Shown one piece after another: positions 1 to 9,422 of a stretch of 64,000 nucleotides of DNA. Below the pieces are notes generated by a model. The model saw only the letters and a program-made list of their open reading frames with translations, searched no databases and was not told where the DNA came from. Origin of the DNA: Cupriavidus sp. EM10 (GTDB lineage Bacteria; Pseudomonadota; Gammaproteobacteria; Burkholderiales; Burkholderiaceae); assembly GCF_018729255.1 (NCBI RefSeq), contig NZ_CP076060.1, positions 3,322,501 through 3,386,500 on the forward strand. Direction: 5' to 3'. The translations under genes and the position numbers were made by a program. How positions within the stretch are numbered: position 1 is the stretch's first letter; each line of letters opens with the position of its first letter.

Positions 1-1
1 C

Positions 2-1285
2 TATATAGAGATGCTGCAGGCACTGGCGCCCGAACTGGCTGATGCCACGCCGGGCCAATTGCGGGCGAGCCGCCTGCCGAACCTTCAGTTCGTCGTCCGG
101 ATGGGCGACGACACCACACCGGGGATGCTGAACTACGCAGACCTGCTCCAGCCGGCCGAATCCACGACGCTCGATGCCCTGACCCGCCAGCTCGATCCCC
201 ACGACGCCATCAATATCCAGTTCACCAGCGGGACCACCGGCAACCCGAAAGGCGCCACGCTGACCCATCACAACGTCGTCAACAACGGACGCTTTGTCGC
301 CATGGCGATGCGCCTGGGCTCCGACGACCGCCTGTGCATCCCCGTGCCGCTATATCACTGCTTCGGCATGGTCCTGTCCGTACTGGCCTGTGTGTCGGTC
401 GGCGCCTGCATGGTATTTCCGGGCGAGGCGTTCGATCCGCTGGCAACGATGCAAGCCGTTTCCGAGGAACGATGCACGGCGCTCCACGGCGTGCCGACCA
501 TGTTCATTGCCCAGCTCGATCACCCGGATTTCCGCCAGTTCGACTTTTCCAACCTGCGCACCGGCATCATGGCCGGTGCCCCGTGCCCGATCGAGGTGAT
601 GAAGCGAGTGGTCACTGACATGCATATGGCCGAAGTGACGATTGCCTACGGCATGACGGAAACCAGCCCGGTGTCGTTCCAGAGCGCCACCGACGACCCG
701 CTGGACAAGCGCGTGGCCACGGTGGGCCGCGTCCAGCCGCACCTGGAATGCAAGGTGGTCGATGCCACGGGCGAGATCGTGGCGCGCGGCGAGACCGGTG
801 AACTTTGCACGCGGGGCTACTCTGTCATGCAGGGCTATTGGGATGACGACGAACGCACGCGCGAGGCAATCCGTGACGGCTGGATGCACACCGGCGACCT
901 GGCCACCATCGATGCCGACGGCTATTGCAACATCGTCGGGCGCGTCAAGGACATGCTGATTAGAGGCGGCGAAAACGTCTATCCGCGCGAAATCGAGGAA
1001 TTCCTGTTCCGCCATCCGAAGATCCAGGCGGTGCAGGTGTTCGGCGTGCCCGACGCCAAGTATGGCGAGGAAGTCTGCGCGTGGATCGTGCTCAAACCCG
1101 GGCAGACCGCCACGGAGGATGACATCCGCGCCTTTTGCCGCGACCAGATCGCCCATTACAAGATCCCCCGCTACATCCGCTTTGTTGAGGAAATGCCGAT
1201 GACTGTGACAGGGAAGGTGCAGAAGTTTGTCATGCGTGACACCATGATTCACGACCTCGGGCTCAAGCGGGCCGTGACGGCGTGA
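2..1285 (+). CDS. AMP-dependent acyl-CoA synthetase, 5' end cut by window edge
   Basis: Adenylate-forming enzyme that activates a fatty or similar carboxylic acid to its CoA thioester. The frame is open from base 2, so the start lies outside; about 427 residues are present and, against relatives of about 540-570, the first 120-140 are missing. The P-loop-like signature [15 protein letters not shown] lies about 75 residues in, YGMTETSP follows near residue 220, and the C-terminal lid has [12 protein letters not shown] and the catalytic-lysine region [11 protein letters not shown]. The overall shape fits the medium/long-chain ACSF2-like branch. Substrate cannot be read from the sequence; proximity to paa genes does not make it PaaK, which has a different sequence. 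It ends 16 bp before the next gene. Confidence 0.9.
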   Translation, partial: YIEMLQALAPELADATPGQLRASRLPNLQFVVRMGDDTTPGMLNYADLLQPAESTTLDALTRQLDPHDAINIQFTSGTTGNPKGATLTHHNVVNNGRFVAMAMRLGSDDRLCIPVPLYHCFGMVLSVLACVSVGACMVFPGEAFDPLATMQAVSEERCTALHGVPTMFIAQLDHPDFRQFDFSNLRTGIMAGAPCPIEVMKRVVTDMHMAEVTIAYGMTETSPVSFQSATDDPLDKRVATVGRVQPHLECKVVDATGEIVARGETGELCTRGYSVMQGYWDDDERTREAIRDGWMHTGDLATIDADGYCNIVGRVKDMLIRGGENVYPREIEEFLFRHPKIQAVQVFGVPDAKYGEEVCAWIVLKPGQTATEDDIRAFCRDQIAHYKIPRYIRFVEEMPMTVTGKVQKFVMRDTMIHDLGLKRAVTA

Positions 1286-1301
1286 TCCTGGAGAAATTCC
1301 G

Positions 1302-1697
1302 ATGACCATCCGCATCGTCCGGCTGGGCGAACCGCGTGCCCCAGGCGAAGGGCTGCGCATGGGTACCGTCCGGCGTCCGCCACGCGGGGTGCCGAAGGCC
1401 GAGTTTGCGAGCCGCGATTTTTACGACGTCTGGTATCCCGTGCTGTCGCCGTCCGCCGAACTCGTGGCGCGGGCCCTGGCGGCGCAGGCGACCAACGACG
1501 CCAGGGGCTGGCGCGCGTTCGAGAGGCACTTTCGCGCCGAAATGGCCCAGCCCGACGCCAGCCGTACGCTCGATCTGCTGGCCGCCTTCTCCCATCAGAC
1601 CAATTTCTCGCTGGGTTGCTATTGCGAGGACGAGGCGCACTGCCATCGCTCCATCCTGCGGGCGCTGCTGGCCGAGCGCGGGGCCGACATCGCGTGA
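1302..1697 (+). CDS. DUF488 family protein
   Basis: Cytosolic protein of 131 residues with the DUF488 (YeaO-like) pattern: an N-terminal RIVRLGEPR, a central FYDVWYPVLSPS and a C-terminal GCYCEDEAHCHRS with clustered Cys and His that could bind metal. The biochemical function of the family is unsettled. ATG 1302 is preceded by GGAGAAATTCC, and the gene follows the acyl-CoA synthetase by 16 bp, so the two are probably cotranscribed. Confidence 0.8.
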   Translation: MTIRIVRLGEPRAPGEGLRMGTVRRPPRGVPKAEFASRDFYDVWYPVLSPSAELVARALAAQATNDARGWRAFERHFRAEMAQPDASRTLDLLAAFSHQTNFSLGCYCEDEAHCHRSILRALLAERGADIA

Positions 1698-1770
1698 GAC
1701 CGGCAGGCTATGATGCGAGGCTTCGCCGCGACTCATGTGGCGAAGCCTTCCACTGGCCTCTTTTACGTCG

Positions 1771-3014
1771 ATGGCACTGAACCTCGTCTGGCTCGGATTT
1801 TCCTACTTTCCTTTCTCGCCGCCTGCGTCCGGCTCATTGGCGGCGACGTTACGGTCTTCCCCGCCCTGCTGACCAGCCTTTTCGACAGCTCGCGTACGGC
1901 GTTTGAGATTTCTCTTGGCCTGGTCGGCGTGATGAGCCTGTGGATCGGCATCATGCGTATTGGCGAGCGGGCCGGCGTGATCGACCTGTTCGCCCGGCTG
2001 ATGAACCCGCTGTTGCGCCATTTCTTTCCCGGCGTGCCGCAGGGCCACCCGGCGCAAGGCGCGATGATGATGAACGTGTCCGCCAACATGCTGGGGCTCG
2101 ACAACGCGGCCACGCCGCTGGGCCTGAATGCCATGCGCGAGCTGCAGACGCTGAACCGGCAGCCCGACACGGCCACCAACGCCCAGATCATGTTCATCGT
2201 GCTGAATACGGCCGGGCTGACGCTGATCCCGACGTCCGTCATCGCCATCCGCCAGGCCATGGCCGTCAAGCAGGGGCTGGTCAATTTCAACGCCGCCGAC
2301 ATCTTCCTGCCAACGCTGCTGGCCACAGGCGCGTCGTGCCTGGCTGGCCTGCTGGCCGTGGCCTGGGTGCAACGGCTGAATCTTCTCAAGCCGGCGGTGC
2401 TGGCCGCCTTTGCGGTGGTGGCCCTGGCGGTGGCCGGCCTGTTCGCCTGGCTGCGGCACGCACCGCCCGATCAGGTCAGCCAGATGACGGCGCTGGCCGG
2501 CAGCGGCTTCATCCTGTCGCTGATCATGCTGTTCCTGGTCTGCGGCGCGATCCGGCGCGTGAGTGTCTACGACGCCTTTATCGACGGCGCCAAGGAAGGG
2601 TTCGGCGTGGCCGTGCAGATCATTCCTTATCTGGTCGCGATCCTGGTGGCGATCGGATTATTCCGGGCCAGCGGCTGCATGGACGTGGTCATGGACGGCC
2701 TGACCGCAGGCTTCATGTGGCTGGGCATCAACACGGACTTCGTCCCCGCCCTGCCCGTTGGGTTGATGAAGATCCTGTCCGGCGCCGGCGCGCGGGGCCT
2801 CATGGTGGATGTGATGACAACCTATGGCGTGGATTCCTTCCAGGGGCGGCTGGCCGCCATCATCCAGGGATCTACGGAAACCACCTTCTATGTGCTGGCG
2901 GTCTACTTCGGCAGCGTCAACGTGCGAAATACCCGACACGCTCTCGGATGTGCCCTGTTCGCTGACGTCGTGGGCATGGCTGCGGCCGTGTGGATTGCCT
3001 ACCTCTTTCGATGA
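1771..3014 (+). CDS. Nucleoside-recognition (SpmA/SpmB-like) membrane protein, frameshifted
   Basis: Polytopic inner-membrane protein with two Gate/nucleoside-recognition halves, as in fusions of spore maturation proteins SpmA and SpmB that are also common in non-sporulating Proteobacteria; transport substrate unknown. The expected N-terminus starts at ATG 1771 (MALNLVWLGF), but the rest of the protein is in another frame. One extra T in the run 1798-1801 would join them into 414 residues. Typical motifs include MNVSANMLGLDNAATPLG in the first half and IQGSTETTFYVLAVYFG in the second. An ATG at 1710 gives an uninterrupted frame but replaces the hydrophobic start with an atypical one. The break is probably a sequencing error. 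Confidence 0.75.
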
Positions 3015-3095
3015 CATTTTCATGCCTGCACGACCCCGTGTTGTACGACAACAACGGATATTGTGCTCTCTTGCAGGCATTTGTTTCGAAGCTAC

Positions 3096-3124
3096 TTGGT
3101 GCGTCGCAACAAGTCGTGTATAGT
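3096..3124 (+). promoter_or_regulatory. Sigma-70-like promoter of an orphan transcript
   Basis: TTGGTG (3096-3101) and TATAGT (3119-3124) are separated by exactly 17 bp. No start codon with a good reading frame follows before a strong terminator. Confidence 0.5.
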
Positions 3125-3130
3125 GAAGTC

Positions 3131-3189
3131 TGTCTCCTCCACCACCTCGGTGGATTCCAACCCGCGCACAACCTGCGCGGGTTTTTTTT
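3131..3189 (+). ncRNA. Candidate small RNA of about 60 nt
   Basis: The interval between the predicted -10 box (3119-3124) and the T-tract ending at 3189 would yield a transcript of about 60 nt. It contains a small hairpin CCACC-loop-GGTGG and then the terminator hairpin. It carries no usable ORF. It could instead be a leader or attenuator for a gene that has moved away; the FUSC gene starts more than 220 bp beyond the terminator. No known RNA family is recognised. Confidence 0.35.
3161..3189 (+). terminator. Rho-independent terminator
   Basis: Perfect 8-bp stem CCCGCGCA / TGCGCGGG with a 5-nt loop, followed directly by eight T residues. Confidence 0.85.
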
Positions 3190-3412
3190 GCCCAAATCCG
3201 GGGAATCCAGGCCGCACTGAAGTTCTTTCAATCGCCGAACTTCTGAAATGTGACAGTTGCACCGTCATGCGCCTCATTTCCCGGCGTTGGTGCGATCCGG
3301 CACCGCCGTCGGGCAAAAGGCATCGAATTCTCGGAATTGTTGCGACGCAGCAATACTATCCGTAGAGTGGCATCCGTACTCACCCTGAGACATCCACTCC
3401 TTCGCCCCGACC

Positions 3413-5519
3413 ATGCGCCGCGCCCCGCGCTCCCTCTCTTTCTGGCCCGATTCCGCGTTCCTGCAGCGCGGTGTGGTCTATGCGCTCTCGTTCTTCGCGC
3501 TGGCTGGCATTGCCTGGCTGACGGGAGACAACGGCTACCTGTGGTCGGCCACCGCGTCGATCTGGACATGCCTGGCCGATCGGCACGGTACGGCCGGCGC
3601 TCGCATGCGCGGGCTCGGTGCGGTGGGGTCGGCGGGGCGGTGGCCAGCGTGTTGGGCGCAAGCCTGGCGGCGTCGCCGCTGATCGCGCTGGCGGTTGTCA
3701 TCTGTGCAGGTCTGATTGCCGGTTTGGCCGAAATACGAGGCCCCGCCGCCGCGCTGTGCTTCAAGCTGCTCTACGTGGGGCTGATTGCCGCCTGTCTGCA
3801 GCCGGTGGCCGACGGCGCGGTGCTTGTTCATGCCTGGACCGCCGGCGTGGACTATCTGCGCGGCGGCGTCTTTGCGTGCCTGATATCGCTGGTGCTGATC
3901 CCATCCCAGCGCGACGCGCGCCCGCGGCCCGAAATCATCGCCGCCTACGACGCCCTGCAGCGTTTTGCCGAGCATCTGGCCGCGCCGGGGCTGCAAGACA
4001 CCTCCCTATACAAGAAGGAAATCCGCCTGCGGATCGAAGCGGCGCGCGGCGCCGTGACTGGCCGGCGCGGCATGCTCGATCCCGTCGGGATGCTCCACTA
4101 CGCCTACGCGGTGACCGTGGCGGACGCCATCTTCGCGCTGCTGATCGTGGCCGGAGAGCTGCGCGAGCGCGCCGTCGATCGACATGGCCTGCCCCTGGTC
4201 TACGCCGCCCGCTGCCTGGCCGATACGCAGGCGCAGGTACGGCAGGCGCTGGCCCGCCATGCGCCGGACCTGCCCGCCCTCAGCGCGATGCTGGATCGCG
4301 ACGTCCGCCGGCTGATCGGCCAGCGGGCCAACGCCGGCGCGCCGCCGGCTTATCAGTCCGCCCTGGCGGCACTGGCCCAGCATCAGTCGTTCGATCGCTG
4401 GCGCGAGACCTTTGTCTGGCCGAATGCGGGACTGGCCAGAGTCGTCGACCGGATCGGCCATACCCTGGCCGATATCGCCGCGCGCGACGCCCGCGTGACG
4501 CGCCATGCGCTCCGCATGGCGTTTGCCGGCGGATTGAGCCTGCTGCCGTCGCAACTGCTGCAGGTCGACCATGGCTACTGGGTGGCCGTGACCGTGATCA
4601 TGGTGCTGAGCCCGCGCCTGCAGACCACGCGGCAGATCTCGTTCCACCGCTTTGCCGGCTCCCTGGCCGGTGCGCTGCTGGCGTGCCTGATCGGCCTGGC
4701 CCATCCGACGCCGATGCTGGCGCTGGGGCTGAGCGCGGTGTTCCTGGCCGCCGCCTACGCGCTGCGGCTGGCCGGCAGCGCCGGCGGCTTTGCGTTTTGC
4801 CTGACGCCAGCGGTCATTCTCTTTCGTGGCTGGGCGAGCCCGCGTCGAGCAGCAGCCATGTCGCGGCCCTGCGCGGGATGGATACGGCCATCGGATGCCT
4901 GATCGCGCTGGCCAGCTACTACGTGCTGGCGCCGCGCGCCGAGCTGTCGCGCGCCTATCGGCACAGCCTGGATGCCCTGTCCGTCAACGCCGTGTACCTG
5001 CGCGCCGCCATCAGCACCGCCCGCAGCGTCACGCCAGCGCGGATGCGGCTGGAAGCCTTGCGCGTGGCAGCCGGCCGGGCTTCGACGCGCGCCGAAGACA
5101 CGTTGGCACAGTGCGTCGGCGACCTCGACCCCAGGCTTGGCGCTGCGCACGCCGCCTTGCACGTCACGGCGCGGCGGATGGCATCACTGGCCGGCCTGGT
5201 CCGCGCGGGCGCGGAGTCGGGCGAAGTGCACGCGGTGCCTGGCGCCGGCATCCAGTCTCTGTTGACCGACCTGGAAGCCCGACTGGCCGAGGTGGCCGTG
5301 CGCCCGGGCCGCACCGGCGTCAGCGCGGCGATTGCTTCCGCGCGCATCGCACCGCTCTCGCCTTCCGACGCCCCGTTCGAACACTTCCTGGCCGAACAGT
5401 GCACCTACGCGGATGCCCATATCGATAGCGCTCACCGCACCGTGGCCGGGCTGCGGGCATTGGCGGCGGAACAGGCGGAGGCCGGGCGCGTGAGGCTGCC
5501 CGGGGCACGCGCCGGCTGA
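3413..5519 (+). CDS. FUSC family (fusaric acid resistance / YccC-like) membrane protein, two frameshifts
   Basis: Inner-membrane protein of the aromatic-acid exporter/FUSC group, associated with efflux of fusaric acid or aromatic acids. After repair it has 702 residues, normal for the family: an N-terminal bundle of hydrophobic helices (from FLQRGVVYALSFFAL), a cytosolic alpha-helical segment, then a second hydrophobic block (QVDHGYWVAVTVIMVLSP, a hallmark of FUSC) and a cytosolic tail. Two one-base losses are needed: in the G run 3634-3637 and the T run 4822-4824. Both are in homopolymers and the sequence on either side is well conserved, so I read this as an intact gene. The usual HlyD-like partner is not adjacent. 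Substrate unknown. Confidence 0.8.
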
Positions 5520-5598
5520 CGCCTTGCCTGGCAACCGCCATTGCCTATATTGAAGGGATATTCGCGATTTCCCCGTTCCCGGCAAGACGAGGTACGCC

Positions 5599-5877
5599 AT
5601 GGTCGATATCACCTTTCCCAGCACCGTTCCCACCTACTGCGGGGCAAGCCTGACGCTGTCCTGCCCGGCCACCGTGAACGGCAACAGGTCGCAGTACTCG
5701 GTCACGGCAGAAGCGCTGGAAGCGTATTGCGGCGCACAATCGGCGCGCGAGGAGGATCTCGTGCGTGCCTTCACCAGCAATCGCAAGCGCATCGAGCAGC
5801 TAGCCGAATCGCTGTTCGAGCTGACCGAGGCCCGGGAGATCGTGCTGCGCGGCGGCCATTTCCGGTTTGCCAGCTGA
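5599..5877 (+). CDS. DUF1488 family protein
   Basis: Small cytosolic protein of 92 residues matching the DUF1488 pattern: an N-terminal beta segment rich in Ser/Thr, then a helical part EEDLVRAFTSNRKRIEQ and a final REIVLRGGHFRF. The function of the family is unknown. It stands alone between FUSC and the convergent universal stress gene; ATG 5599 is preceded by a weak ribosome site. Confidence 0.75.
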   Translation: MVDITFPSTVPTYCGASLTLSCPATVNGNRSQYSVTAEALEAYCGAQSAREEDLVRAFTSNRKRIEQLAESLFELTEAREIVLRGGHFRFAS

Positions 5878-5911
5878 CCGCCTCCGTTGTCTCGACTGCC
5901 CGGGCCGCCTC

Positions 5912-6382
5912 TCAGTCGGCGGAGTCCTTGCCGCGCACCAGCAACACCGGCATCGTCGATTGACGAATCACGGCTTCGGCGACGCTGCCCAGCACCAGCC
6001 GTCGCACGCCGCGGCGGCCGTGTGTGCCAATCACCAGCAAGTCCGCACCCCATTCGCTGGCAACTGCATTGATCGACCCCGCGATATCGCCGATCACGGC
6101 CGGATCGGCCACCAGCTTCGCCTCGAAAGCCACGCCGGCACTGCCCAGCACGCTGCCGGCAGCCTCCAACGCCTTCTTGCCGCTGTCCACATAGGCCCGT
6201 TCGATCTGCGTGGGATCGTAGAACCCGGCATCGAACAGCATGACGCCGTTGTCGACCACATATAGCGCCAGCACGGTGCCGCCACCGCCGCTGGCGACGC
6301 GGATCGCCTCCTGCAGCGCCAGGTCAGACGTGGTGCTGCCATCCACAGCCACCGCGATCTTGCTGTAAGCCTTGCTCGACAT
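5912..6382 (-). CDS. Universal stress protein (UspA family)
   Basis: Cytosolic UspA-fold protein of 156 residues, usually a nucleotide-binding dimer made under stress. The ATP-binding signature G-x2-G-x9-G-S is visible as GTHGRRGVRRLVLGS near the C-terminus, and the N-terminal strand reads KIAVAVDGS. The start at 6382 is chosen because GGAGGG lies 6 bp upstream; the frame also contains an upstream ATG at 6436 without a good ribosome site. It is divergent from paaA. Confidence 0.9.
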   Translation of the reverse strand: MSSKAYSKIAVAVDGSTTSDLALQEAIRVASGGGGTVLALYVVDNGVMLFDAGFYDPTQIERAYVDSGKKALEAAGSVLGSAGVAFEAKLVADPAVIGDIAGSINAVASEWGADLLVIGTHGRRGVRRLVLGSVAEAVIRQSTMPVLLVRGKDSAD

Positions 6383-6430
6383 CGCTTGCCCTCCATTAAG
6401 ACGTGGAAGCTCGATACTACACGTGGCGCC

Positions 6431-6444
6431 GGACACACGTGTCC
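6431..6444. promoter_or_regulatory. Inverted repeat GGACAC-AC-GTGTCC, possible operator
   Basis: Perfect 6-bp arms around a 2-bp spacer in the intergenic region between the universal stress gene and paaA. A regulator cannot be named; it is listed because it sits about 20 bp from the paa operator in a short bidirectional promoter region. Confidence 0.3.
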
Positions 6445-6461
6445 ATCCGCAGACAGTTAAA

Positions 6462-6489
6462 TTGACCGACCGGTCGGTTTATATATATA
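6462..6489 (+). promoter_or_regulatory. paa promoter overlapped by probable PaaR operator
   Basis: A 14-bp perfect palindrome ACCGACCGGTCGGT occupies 6465-6478. It overlaps a TTGACC -35 box (6462-6467) and most of the spacer before a TATATA -10 box (6484-6489, 16-bp spacer). A repressor bound here would block RNA polymerase. The palindrome is of the type bound by TetR regulators, and a TetR gene follows the paa operon at 11583; naming it PaaR and phenylacetyl-CoA as inducer is inference from related bacteria. Confidence 0.65.
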
Positions 6490-6573
6490 TTTAGCAGACT
6501 GCCCGACCCCACAACATTCCGCGCGACGCACAACAAACCGGTCGGCCCCGCCAAAGACGAAAGCCAAGGAGAC

Positions 6574-7587
6574 GTGATGTACACACAAAGCCTCGACCTG
6601 CCGGGCCAGCCGCAGCACGGGTCCCTCTCGGCCGACGCCGACCAGGCAGCCCGGCAGGCCGCCTTTGACGCGCGCATGGCCGAAGACGCCAAGATCGAGC
6701 CGATGGACTGGATGCCCGAGGCCTACCGCAAGACGCTGGTGCGGCAGATATCCCAGCACGCGCATTCGGAAATCATCGGCATGCAGCCCGAGGGCAACTG
6801 GATCAGCCGCGCGCCGTCGCTCAAGCGCAAGGCCATCCTGCTGGCCAAGGTGCAGGACGAAGGCGGTCACGGCCTCTATCTGTACAGCGCGGCGGAAACG
6901 CTCAATGCATCGCGCGACGACCTGTTCGACGGCCTGCACTCTGGCCGCGCCAAGTACTCGTCGATCTTCAACTACCCCACGCTGACCTGGGCCGACGTCG
7001 GCGTGATCGGCTGGCTGGTGGACGGCGCGGCGATCATGAACCAGATCCCGCTGTGCCGCTGCTCGTACGGCCCCTACGCGCGGGCCATGATCCGCATCTG
7101 CAAGGAAGAGTCGTTCCACCAGCGCCAGGGCTTTGACGCACTGCTGAGCATGATGCGCGGCACCGAGGCCCAACGCGCCATGGTGCAGGACGCCGTGGAC
7201 CGCTGGTGGTTTCCGGTGCTGATGATGTTTGGCCCGCCCGACGCGGCCTCCACCAACAGCACCCAGACCATGGCCTGGGGCATCAAGCGCATTTCGAACG
7301 ACGACCTGCGCCAGAAGTTCGTCGACGCCACTGTCGAGCAGGCCAAGGTGCTGGGCGTGACGCTGCCCGACCCCGGCCTGGTGTGGAACGCCGAACGCGG
7401 CCACTACGACTACAGCCCGCTGGACTGGGAAGAGTTCTGGCGCGTGATCAACGGCGACGGGCCGTGCAACCGCGAACGCCTGGCCACCCGCGTGAAAGCG
7501 CATGAAGACGGCGCCTGGGTGCGCGATGCCGCCCTGGCCCATGCCGAAAAGCGCGCCCGGCGCGACGCACCCGCCAGGGCCGCCTGA
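6574..7587 (+). CDS. paaA: Phenylacetyl-CoA epoxidase catalytic subunit PaaA
   Basis: Di-iron monooxygenase subunit that epoxidises the aromatic ring of phenylacetyl-CoA, the committed step of aerobic hybrid phenylacetate degradation. The 337 residues show the carboxylate/histidine ligand set of a four-helix ferritin-like bundle: Glu72, Glu95-x2-His98 (QDEGGH) and Glu178-x2-His181 (EESFH). It is the first gene of paaABCDE, preceded by AAGGAGACGTG. Length and motifs are normal. Confidence 0.96.
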   Translation: MMYTQSLDLPGQPQHGSLSADADQAARQAAFDARMAEDAKIEPMDWMPEAYRKTLVRQISQHAHSEIIGMQPEGNWISRAPSLKRKAILLAKVQDEGGHGLYLYSAAETLNASRDDLFDGLHSGRAKYSSIFNYPTLTWADVGVIGWLVDGAAIMNQIPLCRCSYGPYARAMIRICKEESFHQRQGFDALLSMMRGTEAQRAMVQDAVDRWWFPVLMMFGPPDAASTNSTQTMAWGIKRISNDDLRQKFVDATVEQAKVLGVTLPDPGLVWNAERGHYDYSPLDWEEFWRVINGDGPCNRERLATRVKAHEDGAWVRDAALAHAEKRARRDAPARAA

Positions 7588-7593
7588 ACCCAT

Positions 7594-7622
7594 CCCGGAG
7601 CAGACCCGGAGCAGACCCGGAG
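7594..7622. repeat. Short tandem repeat in the paaA-paaB spacer
   Basis: The 11-nt unit CCCGGAGCAGA occurs at 7594-7604 and 7605-7615, then partly again from 7616. Each copy supplies a GGAG, so the paaB ribosome-binding region is duplicated. Confidence 0.6.
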
Positions 7623-7628
7623 ACAACC

Positions 7629-7919
7629 ATGTCACAACAGAAGGAATGGCCGCTGTGGGAAGTGTTCGTCCGCAGCAAGCAGGGCCTGGAACACAAGCAT
7701 TGCGGCAGCCTGCACGCGGCCGATGCCCAGCAGGCGCTGCACATGGCGCGCGATGTCTATACGCGCCGGCAGGAAGGCGTGTCGATCTGGGTGGTGCCGT
7801 CGGCGGCGATCACGGCCAGCGCGCCGGCCGAAAAGGCCGAGCTGTTCGACCCGGCGGCCGACAAGATCTACCGCCACCCCACGTTCTACCAGTTGCCCGA
7901 CGAAGTGAACCACATGTAA
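7629..7919 (+). CDS. paaB: Phenylacetyl-CoA epoxidase subunit PaaB
   Basis: Small structural subunit (96 residues) bridging PaaAC dimers of the phenylacetyl-CoA epoxidase. The N-terminus WPLWEVFVRSKQGLEHKH and the C-terminal FYQLPDEVNHM are family typical. It lies 41 bp after paaA in the operon. Confidence 0.95.
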   Translation: MSQQKEWPLWEVFVRSKQGLEHKHCGSLHAADAQQALHMARDVYTRRQEGVSIWVVPSAAITASAPAEKAELFDPAADKIYRHPTFYQLPDEVNHM

Positions 7920-7929
7920 GGCCGGCCCC

Positions 7930-8777
7930 ATGACGCAAACCAACGTAGCCGACGGCACCGCCCTGGCGCACCTGCCCTGGCGCAAACGGCTCCCCTGCAA
8001 TACGTGCTGCGCCTGGCCGACAACGCGCTGATCCTGGGTCAGCGCAACGCCGAATGGTGCGGCCACGGCCCGGCGCTCGAAGAAGACATCGCGCTGGCCA
8101 ACATCAGCCTCGACCTGATCGGCCAGTCGCGCCTGCTGTACAGCCATGCCGGCGTGCTGGAAGGCCGGCTGACCGGCCGGGCCCGGCACGAGGACGACTA
8201 CGCCTACTGGCGCAGCGAGCCCGAATTCCGCAACTGGACGCTGCAGGAACTGCCGCACCATGGCCCGCTGGCCGGCACCGCACGCGCCGACCGCGACTAC
8301 GCGGTCACCATCATGCGCAACTTCCTGTACAGCGCGCTGATGGCCGAACTCTGGCCGGCGCTGGAACTGAGCACCGATGCCGAACTGGCGGCCATCGCGG
8401 CCAAGTCGGCCAAGGAGGTGCGCTACCACCTGCACCATGCCGCCGACTGGGTGGTGCGGCTGGGCGATGGCACCGAGGCGTCGCACGCGCGCATGCAGCG
8501 GGCGCTCGACCACCTGCTGCCGTACATGAACGAGTGCTTCGTCGTCGATGCCGTGGAGCAGGAAGCCGCCGCGCAGGGCGTGGGCCTGCTGACATCCACG
8601 CTGCGCCAGGCCTGGGACGCCACGGTAACCGCCACGCTCGACGATGCCATGCTGCGGCGCCCGGCGCCGTCGGGGTTCATGTCCACCGGCAAGCACGGCG
8701 TGCATTCCGAACACATGAGCTACCTGCTGGCCGAGCTGCAGGGGCTGGCCCGCGCCCATCCGGGCGCACAGTGGTGA
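7930..8777 (+). CDS. paaC: Phenylacetyl-CoA epoxidase subunit PaaC, frameshifted near start
   Basis: Structural, ferritin-like partner of PaaA in the epoxidase core. ATG 7930 begins MTQTNVADGTALAHLP, but the conserved body (LQYVLRLADNALILGQRNAEW onward to the end) is in the next frame. One extra C in the run 7975-7977 restores a 282-residue protein of normal length. The start follows paaB by 10 bp with GGCCGGCCCC upstream. With a real frameshift the epoxidase would be lost while all other paa genes are intact, so a sequencing error is more likely. Confidence 0.88.
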
Positions 8778-8790
8778 CAAGGGGCCCGCA

Positions 8791-9408
8791 ATGCGCACGC
8801 ATCCTGCGCCGATGAAACTGGCTCCGGCGTCGCCGTTTGCTCCGACCTTCGCGCAAGGCGACGGCGCCGCCCCGCTATCGCGCCACGCCCGGCTGTCCCG
8901 CGCCTGGGCCGCGCTCGAAGCAGTACCCGACCCCGAGATCCCGGTGGTGTCGATTCGCGACCTGGGCATCCTGCGCGACGTGGTGCTGGCCGAAGACGGC
9001 CAGACCATCGAGGCCATCATCACCCCCACGTACTCGGGCTGCCCGGCCATGTCGCAGATCGAGGAAGACGTTGGCCGCGCGCTGGAAGCGGCCGGCCTGG
9101 CGCCGTGGCGCGTGCGCACCGTGCTGGCGCCGGCATGGACCACCGACTGGATTACCGACGCCGGCCGCGCCAGCCTGCGCGCCTATGGCATCGCACCGCC
9201 TGGCCAGTGCGCCAGCCCGGCACAGCCGGGCGGCAACGTCCGGCCGTTGCGCTTCGTGCCGCGCCAGGCGCAGGCGCCGGCCATCGCATGCCCGCGCTGC
9301 GGCAGCCTCCACACGCAAGAGCTGTCGCGCTTTGCCTCCACGGCCTGCAAGGCGCTTTATCGTTGCCTGGATTGCCGCGAGCCGTTCGACTACTTCAAAC
9401 CCTACTGA
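8791..9408 (+). CDS. paaD: Phenylacetate pathway Fe-S assembly protein PaaD
   Basis: Accessory protein of 205 residues, thought to help iron-sulfur maturation of PaaE. The N-terminal part is a MIP18/SufT-type domain (VPDPEIPVVSIRDLGIL, then TYSGCPAM with the conserved Cys); the C-terminal part has a four-cysteine zinc ribbon, CPRCGS...CKALYRCLDC. ATG 8791 gives a slightly long N-terminus; ATG 8812 is an alternative. It lies 13 bp after paaC. Confidence 0.92.
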   Translation: MRTHPAPMKLAPASPFAPTFAQGDGAAPLSRHARLSRAWAALEAVPDPEIPVVSIRDLGILRDVVLAEDGQTIEAIITPTYSGCPAMSQIEEDVGRALEAAGLAPWRVRTVLAPAWTTDWITDAGRASLRAYGIAPPGQCASPAQPGGNVRPLRFVPRQAQAPAIACPRCGSLHTQELSRFASTACKALYRCLDCREPFDYFKPY

Positions 9409-9422
9409 GCACCGCCCGGCCC

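Larger units (their letters stand above)
3015..3412. other. Gene-free stretch with promoter-terminator unit
   Basis: No convincing protein gene lies between the SpmA/B-like gene and the FUSC gene. Besides the promoter, candidate RNA and terminator listed separately, there is a short inverted repeat GTTGT-ACG-ACAAC near 3043. The remaining 200 bp before the FUSC gene shows nothing I can name. Confidence 0.6.

Noticed and set aside
1710..1770. Upstream start for the SpmA/B-like protein
   Set aside because: The N-terminus it gives is atypical, whereas ATG 1771 yields the expected MALNLVWLGF if one T is restored.
3131..3165. tmRNA or tRNA remnant suggested by CTCCACCA-like sequence
   Set aside because: No cloverleaf or tmRNA domain could be drawn around it.
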